From DATATV01 sp036268615 (GTDB lineage Bacteria; Actinomycetota; Actinomycetes; Mycobacteriales; Pseudonocardiaceae): a stretch of 64,000 nucleotides of DNA. Below are positions 17,811-25,720 of this stretch, one piece after another. Position 1 is the stretch's first letter. Every line of letters begins with the position of its first letter. Location: positions 1-64,000 of the forward strand of contig DATATV010000147.1 of assembly GCA_036268615.1 (NCBI GenBank), read 5' to 3'. The translations under genes and the position numbers were made by a program. The notes beneath the pieces were generated by a model. The model saw nothing but the letters and a program-made list of their open reading frames with translations, was not told where the DNA came from and did no database searches.

Positions 17811-17847
17811 TGACAACGTTGCCATGAGGTTGCGGCAGCGTTGCCGC
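17811..17847. promoter_or_regulatory. Two LacI/GalR-type operator dyads upstream of the GH2 gene
   Basis: TGACAACGTTGCCA (17811-17824) is a near-perfect palindrome with the central CG of LacI-family operators. GCGGCAGCGTTGCCGC (17832-17847) is a second dyad with one mismatched pair. Both lie 55-90 bp upstream of the GH2 start at 17756, the expected place for a sugar-responsive repressor. No LacI-family gene is present in the window, so the regulator must be elsewhere. Confidence 0.55.
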
Positions 17848-17874
17848 CGCCGTCAAGCAGACAAGCAAGACAGA

Positions 17875-17910
17875 AATCGCCGGGATGACATCGATGTCAT
17901 CCCGGCGATT
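17875..17910. repeat. 36-bp perfect palindrome between the hydrolase and GH2 genes
   Basis: Every base from 17875 to 17910 is symmetric about the centre between 17892 and 17893, giving two 18-base arms with no loop. The core TGACATCGATGTCA (17886-17899) shares the TGACA half-site of the LacI-type operator at 17811. It sits 136 bp after the hydrolase stop at 18047 and 118 bp before the GH2 start. It could be a third operator, a cruciform-forming terminator, or both. No T-run follows on either strand. Confidence 0.7.
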
Positions 17911-18046
17911 CGGACAATGATCGATTCAGGCTGCGCGGGCGCGTCCGATCCGGTTCTGGCCGCCCCGGTCGGGCCCGGTGATCGACGGTGATCGGCAGCC
18001 GATCGACACGGTGTCGACCGGCCGCCGATCCGGTCGCGTCGGCTGA

Positions 18047-19450
18047 TCAGCCGGCGTAGTTGGTGGTCAGCCAGTTGGCCACATAGTTGAACGTCTCGCC
18101 GACGGTGTCGCCGAACTCGCCGGGCGTGCTCGCGCAGGCCGTGCACGGGGTGAACCCGTGCGTCGCGCCCGCCACGAAGGCCAGCGTCTTGTTCGTCGTG
18201 TGGGTCGCGTTCTGGTAGTACATCTCCGAAGGCACCAGCCAGTAGTGGCCGGTCATCGACATGATCAGCAGTGGCGACCTGATCCCGCCGACGTTCGCCA
18301 CGGTGGCGGTGTTGCTGCTTGCCCAGTCGATCCCGGTGATGGCGTCGTCGGTGATCCGCGGGTTCGGCGCGCTGATGGCGGCCACCGACATGAACGAGTT
18401 CGCGGTGAAGCCACCCTTGTCGCTCGACCAGGCGGCGTTGTCGGTCGGGCTCGCCGAGGTGACCCGCACCGAGTGCACCACCTGCGGAGCGCCGCCGTCG
18501 GGATGCTGCGGCGAGATCAGCGGGTACTTGCCCTTGGTATGCGAGATCAGGCTGGTGTCGGCCTCCCAGATCCGCGCGGTGTCCCGCCCGACCGGCATCG
18601 GCGTGTCATCCGGATATTGACCGTTGCCACGAGCGATCTGCTGCTGCAACTGCTCGGCGTTGCCGACCAGGGTCGCTTCCCGCTTGCCCTGGCCGCTGAG
18701 GTACCGGTTGATGAAGGCGGCGCTGTAGTCCGACGAGCCGCTTGCCCGGTAGCCGTTCTGACCGGCGAACATGTCAAGGGATTCGTTGCGCACCCGCAGG
18801 TTCTGCTCGTCGACCACGGATGCGTCCAGGGCGGTCAGGTCGGAGAACGCGATGCCGGGAATGGCGTCCAGCAGCACCACGCCGTCCGCCGCCGGCAGGT
18901 TGGCCAGGTCGTCGCCGCACGGGTCGAGCCGGGCGGCGGCCTGGCACGCGGCCAGCCCGTTCTGGGCGACGTTCTGGTAGTAGGACATGATCGCCCCGCC
19001 GCCGCTCCAGCCCACCAGCACAACCTTGTGCACCGTCGGCAATGTCCGCAGATAGGTCACGCTGCTGGACACGTCCAGGGCGAGCGTGTCCCAGTTGGCC
19101 GCGGCCTGGTCGGCGTACTGCGACTTGACGCAGAGCACGGTGAAACCGCGCTGGGCCAGCTGGACACACGGGATGCTGCCGATGAAGTCGTCGTTCTCAT
19201 GGGTCAGGAACAATGCGGTCGACTGGTTGGGGGTCGGCGATTCGGGTTGGTAGAGCGCGCCGATCACCTGATCCGCACCGATCAAGACAGTGGTCGTGGT
19301 GTAGGGGACCGAGGTTGAGGCCGGCGTTGTGCTGTCGGCCTGAGCCGGCCCGGACAGCAGGGTGGTGATCAGCAGAACGAGTGCGCCGATCACTCCGAGA
19401 AAACGTCGGGAAACGCGTCTGCGGAAACCAGATGTGCCACGACCACGCAT
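18047..19450 (-). CDS. Secreted alpha/beta hydrolase
   Basis: A 467-residue exported protein. A Sec-type signal occupies residues 1-38 (RRFLGVIGALVLLITTLLSGPAQA). The alpha/beta hydrolase core has ALFLTHENDD, a nucleophile elbow GWSGGG with Ser 149, and a C-terminal His in AGATHGFTPC. A Cys pair at the end (CTAC) and other Cys suit the extracellular setting. It could be an esterase, lipase or acyl-hydrolase; the substrate is not recognisable. It precedes GH2 in the same direction, with about 290 bp and a palindrome between them. Its promoter carries a GntR/ROK-like operator, TGGTCTGACCA, between -35 and -10. Confidence 0.82.
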   Translation of the reverse strand: MRGRGTSGFRRRVSRRFLGVIGALVLLITTLLSGPAQADSTTPASTSVPYTTTTVLIGADQVIGALYQPESPTPNQSTALFLTHENDDFIGSIPCVQLAQRGFTVLCVKSQYADQAAANWDTLALDVSSSVTYLRTLPTVHKVVLVGWSGGGAIMSYYQNVAQNGLAACQAAARLDPCGDDLANLPAADGVVLLDAIPGIAFSDLTALDASVVDEQNLRVRNESLDMFAGQNGYRASGSSDYSAAFINRYLSGQGKREATLVGNAEQLQQQIARGNGQYPDDTPMPVGRDTARIWEADTSLISHTKGKYPLISPQHPDGGAPQVVHSVRVTSASPTDNAAWSSDKGGFTANSFMSVAAISAPNPRITDDAITGIDWASSNTATVANVGGIRSPLLIMSMTGHYWLVPSEMYYQNATHTTNKTLAFVAGATHGFTPCTACASTPGEFGDTVGETFNYVANWLTTNYAG

Positions 19451-19526
19451 GACAGGCCTTTCTGTCCCGGTCGGCAGGTCCTCGCGGGCGTCCTCGATCC
19501 GGCGCGAAAACCCTTGCAGCTCCTCA

Positions 19527-19567
19527 GTCCTACTATTGGTCAGACCATATTGTCAATATTTGGTCAT
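19527..19567 (-). promoter_or_regulatory. Hydrolase promoter with overlapping operator
   Basis: On the minus strand, -35 TTGACA (19556-19551) and -10 TAGGAC (19532-19527) are 18 bp apart and lie 77 bp before ATG 19450. Between them is the dyad TGGTCAGACCA (19537-19547), and a further half-site TGGTCAT lies at 19561-19567. TCAGACC and TGGTCAT recur over the ROK-gene promoter at 24492-24526. This region is strongly AT-rich compared with its surroundings. The rest of the 275-bp gap 19451-19725 holds no gene; I see no clear promoter for the plus-strand ABC operon other than sequence close to 19690-19720. Confidence 0.6.
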
Positions 19568-19725
19568 GCCGAGGTTCGGCCTTGATCGAATCGGGAATTT
19601 CGCTGCTTGCAAAGGTAGGACCCATAGTCCACACTCGGTCAGGTTCCAGCGCAGCTCCCAGGAACGTCCGCCCGCGAGTCGAGCACTGATCGTCCGCAGG
19701 CACCCGACGAGCAAAGGGCGGTGTC

Positions 19726-20589
19726 GTGAAACGATCCCCGATCCCCGCAGGGGCGCTCGACCGCGAAGTTGCCGGCGGTGTGCGAACCGACCAGAAATCA
19801 CCGGCGCATCTCGCCGCGTCCGGAGTCACCATCGCCTACCGCGCCAATGCCGGCTCAGTGCATGCTGTCGACGCGCTCGACCTCTCGGTGAACCGCGGTG
19901 AGGTGGTCTGCATTGTCGGCCCGTCCGGCTGCGGCAAGACGACCTTTCTCAACGCCGTAGCCGGTTTCATCCCACTCAGCGGCGGCACCCTCACCCTCGC
20001 CGGCCGGCCGATCACCGGCCCGGGGCCGCAACGGGCGATGGTGTTCCAGCAACCCAGTCTGCTGCCCTGGCGCGATGTGCTGGGCAACGTCACCTACGGG
20101 CTGGAGATGTCCGGCCTGCTGCGCGGCCGGGCGGCCCGCGAGCGGGCGACCGAACTGGTGGGGCTGGTCGGGCTTGCCGAGTTCGCGCACAGCTATCCAC
20201 AACAACTGTCCGGCGGAATGCAGCAGCGGGTGAACCTCGCCCGCGCGCTTGCCGTCGAGCCGGAACTGTTGGCACTGGACGAACCGTTCGCCTCGGTGGA
20301 CGCACAGACCCGGGAACTGCTCCAGGGCGAACTGCTGCGGCTGTGCACCCGGACCGCGGTCACCGCCATGTTCGTCACGCACGACATCGTCGAGGCGGTG
20401 TTCCTCGGCGACCGGGTGTGCGTGTTCGGCCCTCGGCCCGGCCGGATCATCGCCGAGTTCACCGTGGACATTCCGAAACCGCGACGGTCGCACGTCCGGC
20501 GCGATCCCGCCTTCGTCAACCTGGTCGACCGGGTGTCCCGGGCGCTGTACGCCGGCGCGGACCCGGAAGGAGCAGACCATGTCGACTGA
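19726..20589 (+). CDS. NitT/TauT-type ABC transporter ATP-binding protein
   Basis: A 287-residue ABC ATPase. Walker A is GPSGCGKT, the Q-loop FQQPSLLPW, the signature LSGGMQQR, Walker B LLALDEPF and the switch His in THD. The LLPW after the Q-loop and the short C terminus are typical of SsuB/TauB/NrtD ATPases for sulfonates, nitrate, thiamin precursors or aromatic acids. The start is GTG 19726 after an AAGGG site. Its stop overlaps the permease start by 11 bases, and the lipoprotein gene follows, making a complete importer. Substrate unknown. Confidence 0.93.
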   Translation: MKRSPIPAGALDREVAGGVRTDQKSPAHLAASGVTIAYRANAGSVHAVDALDLSVNRGEVVCIVGPSGCGKTTFLNAVAGFIPLSGGTLTLAGRPITGPGPQRAMVFQQPSLLPWRDVLGNVTYGLEMSGLLRGRAARERATELVGLVGLAEFAHSYPQQLSGGMQQRVNLARALAVEPELLALDEPFASVDAQTRELLQGELLRLCTRTAVTAMFVTHDIVEAVFLGDRVCVFGPRPGRIIAEFTVDIPKPRRSHVRRDPAFVNLVDRVSRALYAGADPEGADHVD

Positions 20590-21394
20590 CACGCCGATCC
20601 GGCCGGTGGCCCGGGAGCGCCTGGTGACCACCCGGCGGACCGACAACCGCACCGAGAAGTACCTGTTCGGCGTAACCGCGGTGATCCTGGTCGTCGCGCT
20701 GTGGGAACTGGTCGCCGCGTTGCGGATCGAGCCGGTGATCCTGCTGCCCGGACCGGTCGATGTGATCGATGCGTTCCAGCAGATGTTCTCCTCGGACACC
20801 ATCTGGCAGGATCTGGGCGCCAGCGGGGCGGAACTGTTGTACGGTCTGGTGTTGGCGGCGGTGGTCGGGATTCCGGTCGGGATGCTGCTGGGGTGGTACC
20901 GCCGGGTCGGCTATGTGTTCGACCCGTTTGTCAACTTCTTCTACTCCATTCCCCGCATCGCCCTCGGTCCGCTGCTGATCGTGTGGTTGGGGATCGGCCT
21001 GTCGTCCAAGGTGACCCTGGTCTTCCTGATGGCGTTGTTCCCGATCGTCATCAACACCACCACCGGGGTGCGGGACATCGACCCGCAGCTGGTTCGCGCT
21101 TCGCGCTGCTTCGGTGGCGGCGACCTCCAGATCTTCCGCACCATCGCCCTTCCGGGCGCTGTCCCGTTCGTCCTCAGTGGTCTGCGGCTGGCGGTGGGCC
21201 AGGCGTTGATCGGCGTGTTCGTCGCCGAACTCATGGGTGCCCAACACGGTATCGGCCTGCTGATGAACAACGCGGGCCAGCAGTTCCAGACGGCGACCGT
21301 GTTCGCCGGCCTGATCATCTTCGCGGTCGCCGGGTTTGTGCTCACCGTGCTGCTCCGGCGGGCGGAACGACACTTCGACGCCTGGCGGTCCTGA
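20579..21394 (+). CDS. NitT/TauT-type ABC transporter permease
   Basis: A 271-residue permease with about six membrane helices and the EAA-loop region (VRASRCFGGGDLQIFRTIALPGAVPFVLSGLRLAVGQALIGVFVAELMGA) used to contact the ATPase, which matches SsuC/TauC-type proteins. The start ATG 20579 has GGAAGGA upstream and lies inside the end of the ATPase gene. Translationally coupled to it. Confidence 0.93.
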   Translation: MSTDTPIRPVARERLVTTRRTDNRTEKYLFGVTAVILVVALWELVAALRIEPVILLPGPVDVIDAFQQMFSSDTIWQDLGASGAELLYGLVLAAVVGIPVGMLLGWYRRVGYVFDPFVNFFYSIPRIALGPLLIVWLGIGLSSKVTLVFLMALFPIVINTTTGVRDIDPQLVRASRCFGGGDLQIFRTIALPGAVPFVLSGLRLAVGQALIGVFVAELMGAQHGIGLLMNNAGQQFQTATVFAGLIIFAVAGFVLTVLLRRAERHFDAWRS

Positions 21395-21445
21395 CTCCGC
21401 CCGCCGGAAACACCCACCGCACAACGACGTGAAGTGAGGCCAACC

Positions 21446-22453
21446 ATGCAACTTCGGCGCGCCCGCAAACATCGCTCGGGTACCGTCGCCATGACCGGCG
21501 CGGCGGCCGCGGCCTGCCTGTTGTTCGTCGCCGGCTGTGGTCCGTCCAGCAGCGACTCCTCCTCGAAGATCACCTTCTCCTACAGTGAGGTCTCGGCGAG
21601 CGAGCTGCCGCTGCTGATCGCCTCGGACGCGGGCTACTTCAAGCAGCAGGGCCTGGATGTCAGTATGCAGAGCATCAGCGCCCAACAGGGCATCCCGGCG
21701 ATGCTGTCCGACCAGGTGCAGTTCTCCTCGGTCGGTGGCTCCGAGGTGTTGTCCGCGGAGGCGTCCGGTGCCTCGATGCAGTACATCCTCACGATGACTC
21801 CGGTCTATGCCTACGTCTTCTACGCACAGCGGCAACACGCCACGGCCGCGTCGCTGCGTGGCCAACGCGTCGGCATCGTGTCCACCAGCGGATCGGACTA
21901 CGTGGCCACCGTGCTCGGGCTGAAGGCGATCGGGTTGACGCCCTCGGACGTGCAGATGGTCCCGCTCGGTTCGGTGACCAGCGTGAACAACGCCCTGCTG
22001 AGCGGCAGCGTGGTCGCCGCGATGTCGCATCCGCCCGCGTCGGTGGTGTTCGACCAGCGCGGCTTCGCCCAACTGGTGGACCTGGCCAAACAGCGGACCG
22101 CCGCGGCCGAGGACGGCATCGCGGTCACCAAGACCTATCTGGACGCCCACCAGGATGTCGCCCAGAAGGTGTGCGACGCGATCGTGGCCGCGATCCGGCG
22201 GGAGAAGTCGGACAAGGCCTATACCGAGAAGGAGATCGCGAAGTTCCTGAACGTGCACGATCAGGCGTCCCTGGACGCGACCTACCAGTACTACGTGCAG
22301 GACGTGCTGCCCGACGACCCGCTGCCGGCGGTCAGCCAGTTCATCGCCTCGCAGCAGACGCTGGCCAAGACCACTCCCGCGGTGGCCAAGATCGACCTGA
22401 GTTCTCTGGTGAACCCGAAGTTCGTCCAGCAGGCGACCAGCGGCAAGCCGTGA
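21446..22453 (+). CDS. NMT1/THI5-like substrate-binding lipoprotein
   Basis: A 335-residue lipoprotein of the SsuA/NMT1 family. The signal peptide ends in a lipobox, LFVAGC, so it is anchored to the outside of the membrane. The binding domain starts ITFSYSEVSASELPLLIASDAGYFKQQGLDVSM, the standard NMT1 opening, and includes GQRVGIVSTSGSDYVATVLGLKAIGL. Members bind sulfonates, aromatic acids, nitrate or pyrimidines. The ATG at 21446 follows GTGAGG. It completes the importer encoded by the two genes upstream. Confidence 0.92.
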   Translation: MQLRRARKHRSGTVAMTGAAAAACLLFVAGCGPSSSDSSSKITFSYSEVSASELPLLIASDAGYFKQQGLDVSMQSISAQQGIPAMLSDQVQFSSVGGSEVLSAEASGASMQYILTMTPVYAYVFYAQRQHATAASLRGQRVGIVSTSGSDYVATVLGLKAIGLTPSDVQMVPLGSVTSVNNALLSGSVVAAMSHPPASVVFDQRGFAQLVDLAKQRTAAAEDGIAVTKTYLDAHQDVAQKVCDAIVAAIRREKSDKAYTEKEIAKFLNVHDQASLDATYQYYVQDVLPDDPLPAVSQFIASQQTLAKTTPAVAKIDLSSLVNPKFVQQATSGKP

Positions 22454-22484
22454 GTTCCTTCGTTCGAGCGGAATGGGGATCTGA

Positions 22485-23549
22485 ATGAGCAGGACAACCA
22501 CGAAGACGAGCCACTACCACGTGCAGAAGCAGCGCCGTGCGGCGTTCATCGAGGAGTGGCGCAACAACCAGCGGACCGTGATCCGGCACGACGACGTCGT
22601 GATGAACGAGACCGCCCGTGGCCTGCGCGAGGGCGTGTTCGTCGGTGTCGACGGCGAGCGGCCGACCCGGTCGATGGATGCCCTGGCGCACGAGATCGAC
22701 CCGGGCGTGGTCTCCACGATCCACCGGCACTCGTGGGACGCGATGATGTTCTGCGTCGCCGGCCGGGCCTGGACGGAGATCGACGGGCAGCGGATCGAAT
22801 GGGGTCCGGGCGACTCCCTGCACCTGCCGGCCTGGGCCTGGCACCGACACGGCAACGAGGGCGGCGAAACTGCCCGCTACCTGACCTTCTCCTCGGAACC
22901 GATGCTCAGCACGATGGGCATGGCGTTCTGCGAGGAGGGCGGCCACACCCCGGTGGCCGAACTGGCGCCGCGTCCGCCCCACGCGCCGCAGATCCAGGGC
23001 GACGACGTCCACGCCCGGCGGCTGCGCCGGTTGGGCAAGGAGCAGGACGCCCGACGCACCGGCCGGCTGCACACCAGCTGGGACGACCTGGAACTACTGC
23101 CGACCCCGCGTGGCACCCGGACGACGTTCTTGCTGGACAAGGCAATCGGCTACCAGGCGTCCGGCATCACGATGGCCATGTTCGAGATCGGCCCCGGCCG
23201 CGGGCAGTCCATGCACCGGCATCCCGGCGAGGCGTGGCTCTACGTCGTCGAAGGCCAGGGCCACAGCTACATGGGCACCGAACCGGAGGGCGGCGAGCTG
23301 CACCCGTGGCGCAAGGGTGACCTGATCGTGGTGGACCACTTCCTGTGGCACCAGCACATCAACGACGATCCGACGAAGACCGCCAAAGTGGTGCGAATCC
23401 ACATGTTCGACAGCCTGTTGGAGACGATGCGCGCGTTGTGCGACCCGCTGGTGCTCTTCGAGGAGCCGCCCGACCACGTCCGGGACAAGCAGGCCGGTGA
23501 CCCGTCGACCATCACCTGGCCCGAGCTGACCCGGCCGACCTGGCCGTGA
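22485..23549 (+). CDS. Two-cupin protein related to gentisate/salicylate dioxygenases
   Basis: A 354-residue protein with two cupin barrels. The first has IHRHSWDAMMFCVAGRAWTEIDGQRIEWGPGD and AWHRHGNEG (about residues 80-130), and the second has MHRHPGEAWLYVVEGQGHSYM and LWHQHIND (about 245-300). HxH and a distal His in both barrels could hold iron or another metal. Bicupins with this layout include gentisate 1,2-dioxygenase and relatives that split aromatic rings. It lies 31 bp after the transporter lipoprotein gene, so the imported compound may be its substrate. Its own stop overlaps the next start as GTGA. Confidence 0.85.
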   Translation: MSRTTTKTSHYHVQKQRRAAFIEEWRNNQRTVIRHDDVVMNETARGLREGVFVGVDGERPTRSMDALAHEIDPGVVSTIHRHSWDAMMFCVAGRAWTEIDGQRIEWGPGDSLHLPAWAWHRHGNEGGETARYLTFSSEPMLSTMGMAFCEEGGHTPVAELAPRPPHAPQIQGDDVHARRLRRLGKEQDARRTGRLHTSWDDLELLPTPRGTRTTFLLDKAIGYQASGITMAMFEIGPGRGQSMHRHPGEAWLYVVEGQGHSYMGTEPEGGELHPWRKGDLIVVDHFLWHQHINDDPTKTAKVVRIHMFDSLLETMRALCDPLVLFEEPPDHVRDKQAGDPSTITWPELTRPTWP

Positions 23550-24460
23550 GCGAGCAGACGATGCCACCGGGAGTGCTGTCCGTGCACGCACTCCCGGCGG
23601 ACCACCACGACGGGCCGTGGGACGCGATCATCACCCCGCCGGAGGTGAAGGAACGCCTGCTGGGGACGGCGTTGTTCACCCTGGTGCACGGGCGCGCGCT
23701 GGCCGCGATGGCCGGCACGGTGCACGGGTTGATCGTGCTGGCCGGACCGACCGGGACCGGCAAGACGACGCTGGCCCGCGGTCTCGGCCAGGCCGCCGCG
23801 CTCGCGGTGGCCGACCGGGGCTCCACCACGTTCGTGGAGATCGATCCGCACGCCTTCCCCAGCGAGATGCTCGGCGAGAGCCAGCGCAACGTCAGCCGCC
23901 TGTTCCGGGACACCCTGCCCGAACTGGCCGCCCGGCGGCCACACACCCTGGTGCTGCTGGACGAGGTGGAGAGCTTCGCGGTCCGCCGGTCGGTCACCTC
24001 GCTGGAGACCAACCCGGTCGACGTGCACCGGGCCACCGATGCCGTGCTGGCCGGCATCGACGACCTGGTCGCGCGCTGCCCGACCGTGGTGTTCGTGGTG
24101 ACCACCAACTACGTGTCCGTGGTGGACGAGGCGTTCCTGTCCCGGGCCGACCTGGTGCTGGAGCTGGACCTGCCGGACGAGCCGACCAGGGCCGGCATCC
24201 TGCGCTCGGCGCTGAGCGAACTCGCGCTGCACTGGCCGGGGTTGCGGTCGCTGGCCGAGGACGAGGCGCTGCTGGCGACGTTGGCCGGCCGGACTAGTGG
24301 CTACGACGGTCGCCGGCTGCGCAAGCTGCCGTTGCGGGCGATCGCGGCCGGCCCCCGGCTGGCCAGGGAGCCGGCCGACCTCACCGCGGCGGATCTGCTG
24401 CGGGTACTGCCGGACGGAGATGTGAACGGGCACGCGGTGAGGCTGGATTCCGCGCGGTGA
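23546..24460 (+). CDS. Pch2/TRIP13-like AAA+ ATPase
   Basis: A 304-residue single-ring AAA+ ATPase. Walker A is GPTGTGKT (67-74), Walker B LVLLDEVES (135-143), sensor 1 TTN (186-188), a likely arginine finger in SRAD (199-202) and sensor 2 GRRLRK (255-260). The stretch FVEIDPHAFPSEMLGESQRNVSRLFRD, then DEVESFAVRR and DVHRATDAVLAGIDDL, follows the eukaryotic Pch2/TRIP13 pattern (NSH-LFSKWFSES, DEVESL, RVVNAVLTQID). Known TRIP13 enzymes unfold HORMA-domain proteins; bacterial ones usually sit in CBASS defence operons. Here there is no HORMA or CD-NTase gene; it is coupled by GTGA to the bicupin gene. It may remodel the cupin, or a remote partner. Confidence 0.8.
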   Translation: MSEQTMPPGVLSVHALPADHHDGPWDAIITPPEVKERLLGTALFTLVHGRALAAMAGTVHGLIVLAGPTGTGKTTLARGLGQAAALAVADRGSTTFVEIDPHAFPSEMLGESQRNVSRLFRDTLPELAARRPHTLVLLDEVESFAVRRSVTSLETNPVDVHRATDAVLAGIDDLVARCPTVVFVVTTNYVSVVDEAFLSRADLVLELDLPDEPTRAGILRSALSELALHWPGLRSLAEDEALLATLAGRTSGYDGRRLRKLPLRAIAAGPRLAREPADLTAADLLRVLPDGDVNGHAVRLDSAR

Positions 24461-24482
24461 GGCGCCCTCGGCGAAAGTGCCG

Positions 24483-24526
24483 TTGACAGCACTTATGATC
24501 AGACCTATCGTAAGTCTGGTCATAAG
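24483..24526 (+). promoter_or_regulatory. ROK-gene promoter with inverted-repeat operator
   Basis: -35 TTGACA (24483-24488) and -10 TATCGT (24506-24511) are 17 bp apart. Inverted repeats CTTATGATCAGAC (24492-24504) and GTCTGGTCATAAG (24514-24526) have 13-base arms with one mismatch and enclose the -10 element. A ROK or GntR-type repressor bound there would block its own promoter. A strong AAGGAGG ribosome site (24524-24530) begins inside the right arm's end. Confidence 0.75.
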
Positions 24527-24535
24527 GAGGTTGCC

Positions 24536-25720
24536 GTGGAGCTCGGACGCCGGCGCATGGCCAACACGACCGACCTCGGTCGATGGAACGCCGAGGCCGT
24601 GCTCGACTGCCTGTACGACCGCGAGTCGCGGACGAACGCCGAACTCGCCGCGGCGACCGGCCTTTCCCGGTCCACTGTGGAGCGGGCGCTCGATCTGCTG
24701 GTGGACCTCGGCGCCGCGGATCGGTCCGAGCCGGTCGCGTTGGCCAGCGGCCGGCCCGCCGTGCTCTACCGGCTGCGCCCCGAGTTCGGTTACCTGCTCG
24801 CGATCGACGTCGGTGCGAACACGGTGCGCGCCCGGGTCGACGACCTCGCCGGCCCGAGGCCGGGGCTGGATGCGGGGCCCGCCGAACCCGAATCGGTCCC
24901 GGCCGATCCGGCCCATCCGGCGCGGGTCCGGCTGGCCGCCGTCGCCCGGGTGACCGACCAGGCACTGGCCGGCGCGGGCATCGGTCGGGACCAGGTGCGC
25001 GCGGTAACCGTTGGCACGCCCGGCATCGTCGAGGCCGACGGCACCATCGTGCGCTCCCTGGTCGTCCGCTCCGACGACTGGGCGGGGGATGGGCTGCGCC
25101 TGTGGGTGGGTGAGCGGTTTCCGGCCGCGACGGTGTCCATCGACAACGACGCCAATCTCGCCGTGCTCGCCGAGCAGCGGTTCGGCGTCGCCGGCAGCGC
25201 CGAGGACGTCGTCGTGGTGCTCGCCGGTCGTCGGGTCGGGTTCGGCATCATCCACGGCGGTCGACTGCACCGCGGCGCGCACCACCAGGCCGGTGAGGCG
25301 GCCAACATCCGCGACTCCCGGTGGGGCCGCGCGAGCAGTTGGCTCTACGGCCGGCAGGCCGAGGCGGCCGAACTGTTCGCCGCGGCGCAGGCCGGCCAGC
25401 AGACCGCGATCGACGACGTCGCCGAGTTCGTCGACCTGCTCGGCATGGCGTTCGCCGAGATCGTGCACACCATCGACCCCGAACTGATCGTGCTTGGTGG
25501 GGCGCTTTCCCTTGCCGGGCCGGCAATCCGCGACCCGCTCGGCAAACGGTTCACGAGGGCCTGCCACGGCATGGTCGAACCGGAGTTGCGGCTGTCCACC
25601 CTCGGTCGCCGTGCCGTGCTGCTCGGCGCGGCCGAACACGCCCGGCGGCAGGCGTTCGACCACCTGCTTGACGACGCCCGACCACAACTGCCGAACGCGA
25701 CACCGAGGAGGCGGTCATGA
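24536..25720 (+). CDS. ROK-family transcriptional regulator
   Basis: A 394-residue ROK protein: a winged helix at the N terminus (NAELAAATGLSRSTVERALDLLVDLGAADRS), then a sugar-kinase-like actin fold with AIDVGANTVRARVDDL, VTVGTPGIVEADG and SIDNDANLAVLAEQRFG. The usual zinc motif CxCGxxGC is absent; the equivalent stretch reads HHQAGEAANIRDSRWG, so ligand binding may differ from classical NagC/XylR members. GTG 24536 is chosen for its AAGGAGG site. The stop overlaps the next gene's ATG by four bases. It probably represses this promoter and perhaps the hydrolase promoter at 19530. Confidence 0.9.
   Translation: MELGRRRMANTTDLGRWNAEAVLDCLYDRESRTNAELAAATGLSRSTVERALDLLVDLGAADRSEPVALASGRPAVLYRLRPEFGYLLAIDVGANTVRARVDDLAGPRPGLDAGPAEPESVPADPAHPARVRLAAVARVTDQALAGAGIGRDQVRAVTVGTPGIVEADGTIVRSLVVRSDDWAGDGLRLWVGERFPAATVSIDNDANLAVLAEQRFGVAGSAEDVVVVLAGRRVGFGIIHGGRLHRGAHHQAGEAANIRDSRWGRASSWLYGRQAEAAELFAAAQAGQQTAIDDVAEFVDLLGMAFAEIVHTIDPELIVLGGALSLAGPAIRDPLGKRFTRACHGMVEPELRLSTLGRRAVLLGAAEHARRQAFDHLLDDARPQLPNATPRRRS

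Noticed and set aside
17875..17910. CRISPR repeat or transposon end
   Set aside because: It is a single palindrome with no further copies in the window and no target duplication or transposase.
23546..24460. CBASS-type defence system around the TRIP13-like ATPase
   Set aside because: No CD-NTase, HORMA, or nuclease/phospholipase effector gene is nearby; all neighbours are transport or metabolic genes.
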